NCBI GenBank assembly: GCA_036336715.1
Contig: JAYZFP010000218.1
Span: forward strand, 1 to 24,823
DNA: 24,823 nt
Reading direction: 5' to 3'
Source of the DNA: JABAAE01 sp036336715
GTDB taxonomy: Bacteria; Planctomycetota; Planctomycetia; Pirellulales; Pirellulaceae
Shown: piece by piece, positions 1 through 7,654 of the stretch
Numbering within the stretch: position 1 is the first letter of the stretch
How the letters are laid out: each line of letters begins with the position of its first letter
Translations under genes and position numbers: made by a program
The notes under the pieces: model-generated
Told to the model about the DNA's origin: nothing
Databases searched by the model: none
What the model saw: only the letters and a program-made list of their open reading frames with translations

Positions 1-288
1 CACGATGGGAAAAATCGAAAAATTGGGACGAAAAATGGCACTCGCAGCAATGCACAGCTGTTGAAAGTCCATTTCGACCCCTGTCAACCGACAAAGGTGT
101 TTGTGGAATTCCCGGGAACTGAGCTCTCCATTCTCGTAGCGCGACTGCAGATCCGATTCAAAGATCAACTTCTGAATGAAGTCCTCGGAGCGGTTGCAGA
201 GCCCACCGATGTTTTGGCAGGCAATCCAGTGGTCAAACTCCAGCAGGACTTTCCCGAGATCAAAGAAAAAAAATTTTGGCTTTTTCAC
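1..288 (-). CDS. HAD-superfamily hydrolase, N-terminal part (runs off the window)
   Basis: A minus-strand reading frame opens with GTG at 288 and stays open for 96 codons to the window edge. The product begins with a typical HAD motif I, F-F-D-L-G-K-V-L-L-E-F-D (residues about 7-18), in which the first Asp is the expected nucleophile. The Gly in place of the second acid resembles the D-L-G-N-V form of YihX-like subfamily IA phosphatases. The following helical stretch (residues about 20-80) fits the start of the cap domain. Family members hydrolyse phosphomonoesters of small metabolites in the cytoplasm; the substrate cannot be told. An in-frame stop lies seven codons upstream of the GTG, so the start is well bounded. 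It lies 40 bases downstream of the DUF1080 gene on the same strand and may be cotranscribed. The C-terminal motifs are outside the window. Confidence 0.72.
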   Translation of the reverse strand, partial: MKKPKFFFFDLGKVLLEFDHWIACQNIGGLCNRSEDFIQKLIFESDLQSRYENGELSSREFHKHLCRLTGVEMDFQQLCIAASAIFRPNFSIFPIV

Positions 289-328
289 GGTATACCCGCC
301 GGCAGTTCAAGTGGTCCGGAACGAAATG

Positions 329-1027
329 TCAAAGCTTCTTGATCCGGATGTTGCGATACCAGGCCTCCGCGGGAGGACCACCATGGATTTGCAGTCCGAT
401 GATTCCCTGTTGGTCAATGTTCTCCCCGGTTTCGACATAGTTGACGGTTCGAAAACCGTTCAACCAGATCTGAATCCGTTTTCCCTCACAGCGGAGGACA
501 AATTCATTCCACTCACCCTCTCGCGTGTTTTTGTCAGTTAGCCTTGCATCGGCCTCGACAAGGAATTTCCTTCTTCTGGATTCATCATACAGGTATCCCC
601 AGATGGAGTGCCCTTTCATCTGCCCCATGTCACATTGATATCCCTTGACCTCATGATGATTGGGAATCCGCTGACTGCGAAACTGGATGCCGGCATTTTT
701 GCCCTCACCAATCAGCTTGGCTTCCAGGCGAAGTTCGAAATCCTTGTATACTTTTTCTGTACAGAGAAATTCGTTGTGGGGTATCTTTTTTTCCAGATTT
801 CCGGCTACGATCGCCTCATCCTGCACTCGGAAAAACTCCTCGTTGCCTTCCCAGCCTTCAAGTGTTTTTCCATCGAACAGGCGGATCCAACCTGATGGCT
901 GTTCAGCCTGTAAAGAGTCCCCTGGGCGGGTAGCCGCAAAATTCTGCCCCACGTAAACGGCTGTACAGAACAACAGGACCAGGGGCAGAAGCGTGATCGT
1001 GAGAACGAGGGGTAAAATTCTTTTCAT
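329..1027 (-). CDS. DUF1080 (3-keto-disaccharide hydrolase family) secreted or anchored protein
   Basis: The 232-residue product starts with a hydrophobic segment (residues about 4-28), either a signal peptide or a single membrane anchor, so the rest should be outside the cytoplasm. From residue 47 it follows the DUF1080 pattern: G-W-I-R-L-F-D-G-K-T-L-E-G-W, then alternating strands with F-E-L-R-L-E-A-K, N-A-G-I-Q-F-R-S, a middle G-Y-Q-C-D-M-G block, W-N-E-F-V-L-R-C-E-G and a final I-G-L-Q-I-H-G-G-P-P block. This is a concanavalin-like beta-sandwich, about 180 residues long as usual for the family. DUF1080 proteins are greatly expanded in Planctomycetota; some hydrolyse 3-keto-disaccharides, but the substrate here is unknown. 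The start is ATG at 1027, just before the hydrophobic segment. The HAD gene follows 40 bases downstream. Confidence 0.9.
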   Translation of the reverse strand: MKRILPLVLTITLLPLVLLFCTAVYVGQNFAATRPGDSLQAEQPSGWIRLFDGKTLEGWEGNEEFFRVQDEAIVAGNLEKKIPHNEFLCTEKVYKDFELRLEAKLIGEGKNAGIQFRSQRIPNHHEVKGYQCDMGQMKGHSIWGYLYDESRRRKFLVEADARLTDKNTREGEWNEFVLRCEGKRIQIWLNGFRTVNYVETGENIDQQGIIGLQIHGGPPAEAWYRNIRIKKL

Positions 1028-1127
1028 TTTGAAGATCCGGCGTTGTGACTTCTGTCATTGTAATGCAATCCCACCTCTCCCAAAATCTCGAACAGGTGGC
1101 GGTCCGTCCAATCTGCCCCCGTTCCGA

Positions 1128-1160
1128 AAAAGGGGCCCCCGGTGAACCCGGGCCCCTTTT
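1128..1160. terminator. Perfect GC-rich hairpin between divergent genes
   Basis: An 11-bp perfect inverted repeat (AAAAGGGGCCC / GGGCCCCTTTT) flanks an 11-base loop. With A-runs on one side and T-runs on the other it has the shape of a bidirectional intrinsic terminator. It lies 101 bases upstream of the DUF1080 start and 48 bases upstream of the DUF2461 start, which is odd for a terminator because both genes read away from it. It could be an insulator, a leader attenuator or a regulatory cruciform. The structure is certain; the function is not. Confidence 0.5.
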
Positions 1161-1208
1161 GACGGTTTTCGTCCAAGGTCCCGTTAAACTTGCAGGCCGG
1201 GAAAACAA

Positions 1209-1886
1209 ATGGCATTTACGAAAAAAACCTTCGAATTTTTGAAACAACTGAGCGAAAACAACCACCGGGACTGGTTTGAGAACCACCGGCATCTTTACGA
1301 AGCCGATGTACGTACGCCCGCCCTGGACCTGATTTCCGAAATGGGCCCCCTGCTGAAGAAAATTTCGCCCCACTTCGTCGCTGTCCCCAAAAAAATGGGG
1401 GGATCCCTGATGCGGATCCACCGTGATACCCGTTTTTCCAGGGACAAAACCCCTTACAAAACCAACATTGGAATCCAGTTTCGGCATGAATTCGGCAAGG
1501 ACATACACGCGCCCGGCTTTTACCTGCATGTCGAACCGGGAAGTTGTTTTCTGGGCGTGGGAATCTGGCGTCCCGATTCCGCCACACTGAAAAAAATCCG
1601 CTGCCACATCCTGCAGGAGCCTGCAGCGTGGCGAAGGTCTGTCCGGGGAAAAAACTTCCGTTCTCATTTTGAATTGGCGGGTGAAAGCCTGAAAACCGCC
1701 CCGCTGGGCTTTGAAAGGGACCACCCGCTGATTGAGGACCTGCGACGCAAAGACTTCGTTGGCATCCAGTCGATAGGTGAGAGCGAGGTCACCCAACCAG
1801 AGCTGGCAACCTATCTCGCAGACCGTTTTCGGCAGGGAAAAACGCTGATGAGGTTTCTCTGCGACTCAATACCGGCCCCTTTCTGA
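1209..1886 (+). CDS. DUF2461 family protein
   Basis: The 225-residue product matches the DUF2461 (TIGR02453) family over its full length. Visible landmarks are the N-terminal F-L-K-Q-L-S-E-N-N-H-R-D-W-F-E-N-H-R (residues 10-27), the central R-I-H-R-D-T-R-F-S-R-D-K-T-P-Y-K-T-N (about 69-86) and the G-F-Y-L-H-V-E-P block (about 102-109). The family is common in bacteria and some fungi, usually 210-230 residues, and has no established reaction. There is no signal peptide, so it is presumably cytoplasmic. ATG at 1209 is chosen because the family motif begins directly after it; the preceding bases give only a weak ribosome site. The gene converges on the PQQ-like gene, with 31 bases between the two stops. 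Confidence 0.9.
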   Translation: MAFTKKTFEFLKQLSENNHRDWFENHRHLYEADVRTPALDLISEMGPLLKKISPHFVAVPKKMGGSLMRIHRDTRFSRDKTPYKTNIGIQFRHEFGKDIHAPGFYLHVEPGSCFLGVGIWRPDSATLKKIRCHILQEPAAWRRSVRGKNFRSHFELAGESLKTAPLGFERDHPLIEDLRRKDFVGIQSIGESEVTQPELATYLADRFRQGKTLMRFLCDSIPAPF

Positions 1887-1917
1887 TGGATTGCCGCCTC
1901 CAGCAAGTCCCGGGTCG

Positions 1918-3738
1918 TCAATCCGCTGCGGTCGACTCTCCGTCGTAACGAATGGGCATCTCATAGCAAGCGGCCTCTCGGGAGTTGCGAACCAGCAACC
2001 GGTTACCATGCACTGCGATGGTATTCCAGCTAACGCCGTCGATCGCCTGAAAACTCGCAAACTGAACATGCTGTCGACTGTCATCGCTCTTCCCGAGTGA
2101 GCCCCAGGCACGCACAAGCGCCACGTAACCTTTTTCGGCAAGAATCAGCAACTCGCTGCCACACAGGAGGAGCTGCCCGTGTCCGTAGCTCTTGCGACTC
2201 TTCCAGATGCGTTCCCCTTTTCGCAAGTCGATGCATTCCAGTCTCCCGTCGGAAAGCGCAAATGCGTAAGCGTTGTAATACACGGCGTTGGTAAATTTTG
2301 TTTTGAGGACTGAGTTTTTCTCCCATTCCACTTTCAACTGGCCCCCCTGGTACTGCAGCATCAGGGCCCCCAGCCCGTACCCCTTCGTAAGCAGGACCCG
2401 GGTGCCAGGCAAAACCACCGGCTGGGAAGTACTGGCGTTTGCGGTTGAATCTCCAGGTCGCTCGACTGACCAGATGATCTCGCCGCCCTCCGGTTCATGA
2501 GCAGTAACATTGGACTCGTTGACCGAGACAATACAGGAAGCCAAACCACCCTGGCGGGAGGTTTTGCTGGCGTAGGGCATCAGAAGAGGGGAGGCGTAGC
2601 TGATTTGGGTCTCTCCCGCCCTCCAGATTTCTTTTCCCGTTTTGCGATCGTAGCAGACGAGCGAAACGTAAGGCCCCCCTGGCGGCCCCCCGGCGGGAAC
2701 CACCACCTTGTTGTCGAAAACCAGGGGTGAGGCAGATCGCCCCCAGGTAACGGCATTCTTTTCCTGTTCGATCGAGGTGCCGAACTCCTCAAGCAGATCC
2801 TTCTTCCAGACCAGCTTGCCGTTGGAACCGTCAAGACAGACAAGATGCCCATTCCCACCCAGTGCATAAACATGGCCATCAAAAATGGTGGGTGTACTGC
2901 GAGGTCCCACCTTGCCCAACCACGACTCGTGGCGAGTCTCCTCCGCATGGGACCACACCAGCTTTCCGGTGGCGATCTCGTAACAGGTGGTCATTTCCTG
3001 GTCACCACGCTGCTCCATCGTGACAGCATATCCGTTGCGGGTGGAGAACCCGGAATGGCCCGGACCGATGGGTTGCTTCCAGAGCAATTTCGGCTCTTCT
3101 TTTTCCCAGTCGTACGCAAAATAGGTATCCGGCAGTTTGCCATCACGGTTCGGACCGAGGAACTGCGGAAAATCATCAGGAGTCTCCGTTTTCAGATCGA
3201 CAACCGCTCCCTGATCGGGTTGCGACTCGAGCTGATAATCCGATCTCTCCTGGCTTGGCCAGCGAATCGCGATCGGTTTCATGTCACCATCAAATTCAAC
3301 CAACGTCACCATGCCAAAAACCAGCAGAGCCTGCAGACCCAGCACTCCGAAAAACACCAGTCGACGCAGGGACCGGGTCAGGTGATCACTGAAAAACGCA
3401 AACCAGCAAACCATGGTCAGGGGGATCACCAGCAGGGCCGCCCCGGTTGCGAAATTACGGACTGCCTGATCAACCAGGGGAACAACGTCCTCGATTTTTT
3501 CGGCGGCATAGTGGAGAAAAACCACTGAACCGGTCAGCACCACCCAAACCAGGATCCACCTCATGTCCGGCAGGTAGCGACCCGACGGGCTCACCTGTGG
3601 ATTCTCCTGCGCAGAAGCTTCCGTTTGACTGTCGCCAGGACCCGGTTGATCCCCGGAAGCACCCCCGTGTGAATCTTTTGCCGAAGCATCAGCTTCCGCG
3701 CCTTCCTTTTCGTCCGGGGTCAAGGATTCGGATCCCAT
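1918..3738 (-). CDS. Membrane-anchored PQQ-like beta-propeller (outer membrane protein assembly BamB-like) protein
   Basis: The 606-residue product has three parts. Residues 1-57 are acidic, Gly/Ser/Pro-rich and probably disordered. Residues 60-148 hold three hydrophobic helices (about 60-76, 97-116, 127-148). From about 188 to the end there are repeated propeller blades with the PQQ-like signature, for example A-T-G-K-L-V-W, S-N-G-K-L-V-W-K-K-D-L, K-T-G-K-E-I-W-R-A and K-G-E-R-I-W-K-S. The entry motif F-P-Q-F-L-G-P-N-R-D-G is typical of the large planctomycete family of such proteins. These are thought to be periplasmic or surface scaffolds; no bound PQQ or enzyme activity can be claimed, because the blades alone do not prove cofactor binding. 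The gene starts 51 bases after the DUF3500 stop on the same strand, so the two are probably cotranscribed. Confidence 0.88.
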   Translation of the reverse strand: MGSESLTPDEKEGAEADASAKDSHGGASGDQPGPGDSQTEASAQENPQVSPSGRYLPDMRWILVWVVLTGSVVFLHYAAEKIEDVVPLVDQAVRNFATGAALLVIPLTMVCWFAFFSDHLTRSLRRLVFFGVLGLQALLVFGMVTLVEFDGDMKPIAIRWPSQERSDYQLESQPDQGAVVDLKTETPDDFPQFLGPNRDGKLPDTYFAYDWEKEEPKLLWKQPIGPGHSGFSTRNGYAVTMEQRGDQEMTTCYEIATGKLVWSHAEETRHESWLGKVGPRSTPTIFDGHVYALGGNGHLVCLDGSNGKLVWKKDLLEEFGTSIEQEKNAVTWGRSASPLVFDNKVVVPAGGPPGGPYVSLVCYDRKTGKEIWRAGETQISYASPLLMPYASKTSRQGGLASCIVSVNESNVTAHEPEGGEIIWSVERPGDSTANASTSQPVVLPGTRVLLTKGYGLGALMLQYQGGQLKVEWEKNSVLKTKFTNAVYYNAYAFALSDGRLECIDLRKGERIWKSRKSYGHGQLLLCGSELLILAEKGYVALVRAWGSLGKSDDSRQHVQFASFQAIDGVSWNTIAVHGNRLLVRNSREAACYEMPIRYDGESTAAD

Positions 3739-3789
3739 TCAATCGCCGCTTCTTTAAAAAATATGTTTGGAGAGGGATTTTACTGAATT

Positions 3790-4845
3790 CTATTTTTGAA
3801 GTTCAATTGCAAAGTCGCCGTTTGGATTCCGCCATACACAGTGGATGTGATTGGCAGGATTTCCCTCGGCATCGGGCTGCGTGTTGACAAATTCGATCAG
3901 GAAGCTTGCTCCCTGAATTCGGTAGTAGTGACCGATGCCGGGTTTTTTGGCCCCGCCCCAGGCAAACTTTACCTGGTCCCAACCATTTTTCTCGATGGTG
4001 TTCATCTTCTTGTTGCCGATGGGCTTGGGAAAATTACCTGCGTAGGTAGCAACCAGTCTTTTCAGAACAGCCAGCTGTTCCTTGCCGAGGTCGGAACCGG
4101 AAACTCCAATCGCGGATTCAACAGGTGGCTGAGCCTCTCCAGCAGCACGTATTTCTTTCGGGGCTTTTTTTGCGAAAATCGCAGCAGCCTGTTGGTCATC
4201 ATTCAGAGACTTGACCAGTTTGAAGGCCAGCTTTTCTTCAGCCGCCAGGACACGCGTGCCCTTTTTGATCTTGTCATGGATATCTGTTTTGACGGTGCCG
4301 GGATTGGCGGCAAAAAATGAAGGTGATACCGAGACTACCTCGTTGTTGGCGATCACAAAATTGAGTGACAGGTGATGACCTTCGATGCTCAATCCCCATT
4401 TCGTTTTGTTACCCGGTTCACCAAATAGCGTGTAGTAATAGCGTTCGGGATCGCGAATATTTCCCTTGCCTTTTTCAATGGCATGCAACAATCCCTCCAG
4501 CTCCATGATGGTGGTTGCTTTTTTGAAACCTGCCTTGCTGAGACAAACCCTCAAAAGTTCGGTTGCTGCCGCCCGCTGCTTTTCATCCATGTTTTTCACC
4601 TGAAACCCTTTGCGGGAATCCTTGGGAATGAAATGCCAGCCCACCCGTTCCTTGGAATCATACGCATAAACGGTTGTCTTGCGCTGTTCAGCGTTCAAAG
4701 TACCCAGAAAGGATGTGGCGGCCGCAGTCATCGAGTCTCCCGGCGGCGGGAAGTTCGGAGAGGGTGCTGAATTGGTCGCAAAGAGCATTGAAATGCCGGC
4801 AAGCAGGACCAGCGAGGCGGGGATCATCAGTCGAAGGTGGGTCAT
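3790..4845 (-). CDS. DUF3500 family secreted protein
   Basis: From ATG at 4845 the product is 351 residues. It begins M-T-H-L-R-L-M-I-P-A-S-L-V-L-L-A-G-I-S-M-L-F-A, a signal peptide, so export is expected. The body follows the DUF3500 pattern: F-L-G-T-L-N-A-E-Q-R near the front, a W-H-F-I-P block, E-R-Y-Y-Y-T-L-F-G-E-P, W-G-L-S-I-E-G-H-H-L-S-L-N-F, and near the end G-H-Y-Y-R-I-Q-G, L-I-E-F-V-N-T-Q and N-H-I-H-C-V-W-R-N-P-N-G-D-F. The biochemical role of the family is not known. The frame extends upstream to an ATG at 4977, but that extension is charged, would bury the signal peptide, and runs through a plausible promoter at 4885-4913. I therefore prefer 4845. It heads a likely two-gene unit with the propeller gene. 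Confidence 0.88.
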   Translation of the reverse strand: MTHLRLMIPASLVLLAGISMLFATNSAPSPNFPPPGDSMTAAATSFLGTLNAEQRKTTVYAYDSKERVGWHFIPKDSRKGFQVKNMDEKQRAAATELLRVCLSKAGFKKATTIMELEGLLHAIEKGKGNIRDPERYYYTLFGEPGNKTKWGLSIEGHHLSLNFVIANNEVVSVSPSFFAANPGTVKTDIHDKIKKGTRVLAAEEKLAFKLVKSLNDDQQAAAIFAKKAPKEIRAAGEAQPPVESAIGVSGSDLGKEQLAVLKRLVATYAGNFPKPIGNKKMNTIEKNGWDQVKFAWGGAKKPGIGHYYRIQGASFLIEFVNTQPDAEGNPANHIHCVWRNPNGDFAIELQK

Positions 4846-4884
4846 TTGATTTCTCGGAACAAGATGGGTTATGTCGTGAGATTC

Positions 4885-4913
4885 AATATATCTGGAGCTT
4901 GCTCTTCTTTCCA
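4885..4913 (-). promoter_or_regulatory. Candidate sigma70-type promoter for the DUF3500 gene
   Basis: On the minus strand TGGAAA (4/6 to TTGACA) is followed after 17 bases by TATATT (5/6 to TATAAT). The -10 box ends about 40 bases upstream of the ATG at 4845, a sensible leader length. It supports the shorter start for DUF3500. Confidence 0.45.
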
Positions 4914-5294
4914 TTGCGTCACTGCAAGGTGATGAATTTTGATTTGCCGGGGACTGCCGGCATTTACGCCCAGACATGTCGTCCCTGACTTTGCCGGCCC
5001 AGGCGACTTCTTTTGGCAGTCAGATTCTCAGAGTGTCGAGAAAAAGAGCCACGAAAAAAACTGCTGTTCCTCCATACCGGGCTGCCCCTCAATCCGGGGC
5101 TGCAAAGTCATACCGGGCTCCGCGGTCAAAGAAAAACCGGTCAAATCCGCAATCTATGAAGAGGTTTTCCCAGCGTGCACCCCTGAAATCCACCAATTCG
5201 TTTTTTTTTGAATCCAACGTCCATGAGGCTCGAACTATTCGTTAGAGCGCTCGACAAAATCCCGAAAACAAACTTACTGTAACCAGAGAAAAAA
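4914..5294. other. Intergenic region without a convincing gene
   Basis: These 380 bases separate the divergent DUF3500 and fasciclin genes. Short open frames exist on the plus strand, but they are rich in Lys, Arg, Ser and Pro and match no family I know. An 11-bp direct repeat (CATACCGGGCT at 5073-5083 and 5109-5119) and an A-rich leader before the fasciclin start are the only structures seen. The fasciclin promoter must lie here, but I see no strong sigma70 match close to the start. Confidence 0.4.
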
Positions 5295-5828
5295 ATGAAA
5301 AATCTTGTATTGATTCCTGCGATTCTGCTGTTCGCTTTTTCCACCGTTCAAGCTGATGAAAAGCCCTGCAAGTCATCGCCAACTTCCGTAAACGAGCCGA
5401 AGGATATCGTCGACACCGCCGTAGGTGCCAAGAAATTCAACACACTGGTCGCCGCTGTGAAAGCTGCCGGACTGGTCGAAACCTTGAAAGGTGAAGGCCC
5501 CTTCACCGTATTTGCGCCCCTCGATTCCGCTTTTGCCAAGCTTCCCGAGGGAACCGTAGCTGAACTGGTCAAGCCGGAGAACAAGAAGAAACTGACCAGC
5601 ATCTTGACCTACCACGTCGTACCCGGAAAAATCATGGCCGCTGACGCAATCGCAGTCGCCAAGAAAGGTGGTTCTGCCAAGACCGTCCAGGGTTCTAAGG
5701 TCAAAGTCACGCTCAAAGATGGAGCCGTCTACGTCGACAATGCCAAGGTTGTTAAAACCGATATCGTTTGCGGCAACGGAGTCATCCACGTAATCGATTC
5801 GGTCATCCTGCCTTCCGCCAAGAAGTAG
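5295..5828 (+). CDS. Secreted single-domain fasciclin (FAS1) protein
   Basis: The 177-residue product has a clear signal peptide (residues 1-20, ending V-Q-A) and one FAS1 domain (about 36-174). The two conserved family motifs are present: H1, G-P-F-T-V-F-A-P-L-D-S-A-F-A-K-L-P (68-84), and H2, D-I-V-C-G-N-G-V-I-H-V-I-D-S-V-I-L-P (156-173), with the conserved Y-H-V-V-P-G (106-111) between. FAS1 proteins act outside the cytoplasm in adhesion or matrix contacts and have no catalytic activity known. The ATG at 5295 follows a weak AGAG ribosome site. A terminator at 5848-5873 closes the gene, so the sigma/anti-sigma pair 140 bases downstream is probably a separate transcript. The adjacency suggests the sigma factor may control it. 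Confidence 0.95.
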   Translation: MKNLVLIPAILLFAFSTVQADEKPCKSSPTSVNEPKDIVDTAVGAKKFNTLVAAVKAAGLVETLKGEGPFTVFAPLDSAFAKLPEGTVAELVKPENKKKLTSILTYHVVPGKIMAADAIAVAKKGGSAKTVQGSKVKVTLKDGAVYVDNAKVVKTDIVCGNGVIHVIDSVILPSAKK

Positions 5829-5847
5829 GCAGACGCGGAAAGCGAAC

Positions 5848-5873
5848 AAGCGGGCCCAAGTGCCCGCTTTTTT
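5848..5873 (+). terminator. Intrinsic terminator after the fasciclin gene
   Basis: Arms AAGCGGGC and GCCCGCTT enclose a 6-base loop and run into six Ts. It starts 20 bases after the fasciclin stop. Confidence 0.88.
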
Positions 5874-5967
5874 GCGTTGAAACCCAACCAGGCGACGGAT
5901 CAATCCGCCCCATCGGCACGACAGACAGAAGGCGATCTGAAAGACATTTCGGAGGGATGATAGGGAA

Positions 5968-6519
5968 GTGGCAGACTTGATACTCCAGCGGATCGCCGAA
6001 GGTGATTCGGAAGCTGTACACGATTGCCTGGCCAGGTTTGGAGACCTGGTCTGGTCGATTGCCAGAAGGCTTTCTTTCAATAACGCGGATGCGGAAGACG
6101 CAACGCAGGAAATCTTCCTGGAAGTTTGGAAGAATGCTGAACGTTACAACCCCGAACTCAGTTCCGAAGCGACATTTATCACAATGATCGCGAGACGACG
6201 TTTGATCGACCGTCATAGGAAACAGTCGCGGAGAGTTGATACGATTTCCATCGATACCGACCAGGATCGGCCTTCCGAAGTTGAAAAGGACGTGATTGAG
6301 ATAGCCGAGGAAGCCTCCAAGGCCAGGGAGTGCCTTGAACAGCTGAGGCCTGATGAAAAAAAGGTGCTCGAGCTTTCCATTTTCCATCAGCTCTCGCAAA
6401 CCAAGATATCAGAAATGCTCAAAATTCCCCTTGGCACGGTGAAAACCCATGCTCGCCGGGGAATTACCCGATTGAGAGATATGCTGAACCTTGAAACCGT
6501 TGCAGGGGGTGCGAAATGA
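5968..6519 (+). CDS. ECF-type RNA polymerase sigma factor (SigK-like)
   Basis: The 183-residue product has the two-domain layout of an ECF sigma factor. Region 2 spans about residues 24-90 and includes D-A-E-D-A-T-Q-E-I-F-L-E-V-W (41-54) and I-A-R-R-R-L-I-D-R-H-R. Region 4 spans about 121-173, with L-R-P-D-E-K-K-V-L-E-L and the helix-turn-helix K-I-S-E-M-L-K-I-P-L-G-T-V-K-T-H-A-R-R-G. It directs RNA polymerase to a small regulon. The start is GTG at 5968, preceded by GGAGGG at 5951-5956; no ATG in this frame precedes region 2. Its last codons overlap the anti-sigma start (ATG within ATGA, 6516-6519), a mark of translational coupling. Together with the anti-sigma gene and the upstream fasciclin gene it resembles the mycobacterial sigK-rskA arrangement. 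Confidence 0.93.
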   Translation: MADLILQRIAEGDSEAVHDCLARFGDLVWSIARRLSFNNADAEDATQEIFLEVWKNAERYNPELSSEATFITMIARRRLIDRHRKQSRRVDTISIDTDQDRPSEVEKDVIEIAEEASKARECLEQLRPDEKKVLELSIFHQLSQTKISEMLKIPLGTVKTHARRGITRLRDMLNLETVAGGAK

Positions 6520-7433
6520 ACAGTGCACCGAATCCAGAAAGATTACTCGAATTGCTTGCCGACCAGGCGGTGTTTGGACTTGATTCCGATGAGACCGAGG
6601 AGCTTGCAAAGTTGATCAGTCAATCAGACAAAAAAGATGATGATTCGTTCGAGATTGCTGCTGCGGCGATTGACCTTTCGATGTCCAAGGTCGAATCAAT
6701 GCCGGCCTCTTTAAACCAGAAATTGCTGGAACAGGGACGGGCTGCAATCCACCTGGAGTCCACCGAAGACAATTCATCACTGGGTTTGGTCAACAACATC
6801 GAAATCCGTGATCGTTCAGACAAAGAGCCGGGATCCGGCTCAGTACCTGGGACTCCTGAAGCCGAACGGCGGCCTGCAGCCGTCAGGATCCGGGAGGTAA
6901 TTGCGTGGGCCACCGCGGCAGCAATCGGATTTATCGCTCTGACCTTCTGGAATGGAGAGCGCAGCAAGAGCAAGAAATTGCAGGAAGAAATCGCTGGTTT
7001 ACGCGAAAAACTCCAGACACCGGTAGCACGAGAGACATACAACCAGCTGGCCGACCGTGAGGGCATCGTCCGCTGGGAATGGTCGGATCTCAAGGGAACC
7101 GATTCATCGGGAGATGTTGTCTGGGATCAACAGTCTCAGGAAGGCGTCATGCGGATTGTCGACCTCGCCCAAAACAACCCCGAGGTTTCTCAGTACCAGC
7201 TTTGGATTCTGGAAGCGGACGGGCGGAAGCACCCCGTGGATGGAGGTGTTTTTGATGTCGATGCTGAGGGGGAAGTATTCATCCCCATCGATGCCAAGTT
7301 GTTGGCCGGCAAGCCGGCGGCCTTCGCAATTACGGTGGAACGTCCAGGAGGTGTAGTCGTTTCCGACCGTAAAAACCTTCCGCTACTGGCTCAGGCACCA
7401 GATCCTGAGAATGCATCGGGCGAGGAAGAATAA
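6516..7433 (+). CDS. RskA-like membrane anti-sigma factor
   Basis: The 305-residue product starts in the four-base overlap ATGA with the sigma gene. Residues 1-125 form a cytoplasmic segment with an N-terminal helical part (L-L-E-L-L-A-D-Q-A-V-F-G-L) expected to bind the sigma factor. One membrane helix lies at about 128-145, a short charged coil follows (150-168), and the extracytoplasmic part (about 176-290) has the RskA C-terminal pattern: Y-Q-L-W-I-L, D-G-G-V-F-D-V and A-A-F-A-I-T-V-E-R-P-G-G-V. The His/Cys zinc motif of ZAS-type anti-sigma factors is absent, as in several RskA relatives. Release of the sigma factor is likely by regulated proteolysis, inferred from family knowledge. A terminator follows directly at 7435. 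Confidence 0.88.
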   Translation: MNSAPNPERLLELLADQAVFGLDSDETEELAKLISQSDKKDDDSFEIAAAAIDLSMSKVESMPASLNQKLLEQGRAAIHLESTEDNSSLGLVNNIEIRDRSDKEPGSGSVPGTPEAERRPAAVRIREVIAWATAAAIGFIALTFWNGERSKSKKLQEEIAGLREKLQTPVARETYNQLADREGIVRWEWSDLKGTDSSGDVVWDQQSQEGVMRIVDLAQNNPEVSQYQLWILEADGRKHPVDGGVFDVDAEGEVFIPIDAKLLAGKPAAFAITVERPGGVVVSDRKNLPLLAQAPDPENASGEEE

Positions 7434-7434
7434 C

Positions 7435-7460
7435 CGGCGGGGTTTTTTCGCCGTTTTTTT
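7435..7460 (+). terminator. Intrinsic terminator after the anti-sigma gene
   Basis: A 5-bp stem (CGGCG / CGCCG) with a 9-base loop is followed by seven Ts, beginning 2 bases after the anti-sigma stop. The stem is short, but the T-run and position fit. Confidence 0.75.
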
Positions 7461-7654
7461 CACGGGCCCCGATTGCAGCAATTCTTAAACTGGTTTGTCG
7501 TCTCGAAATGGCAAGCAAGGGTCCGGTAATTTTGGCAAATTCGGTAACGGGTGGCGTTGACCACCCTGAACCCTTGACGATACGTTAGGTCGTTTGCCCT
7601 GCTGCAGGTGGCACGGGCTGAACGGTCTGACGGATCCATGCATTGAAATTGCCG

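Noticed and set aside
61..541. Plus-strand open frames over the first 540 bases
   Set aside because: They lie opposite the HAD and DUF1080 genes, whose minus-strand products carry clear family motifs; the plus-strand products do not.
4939..5245. Plus-strand small frames upstream of the fasciclin gene
   Set aside because: Basic, low-complexity products with no family match and no ribosome site; they overlap the promoter region of the DUF3500 gene.
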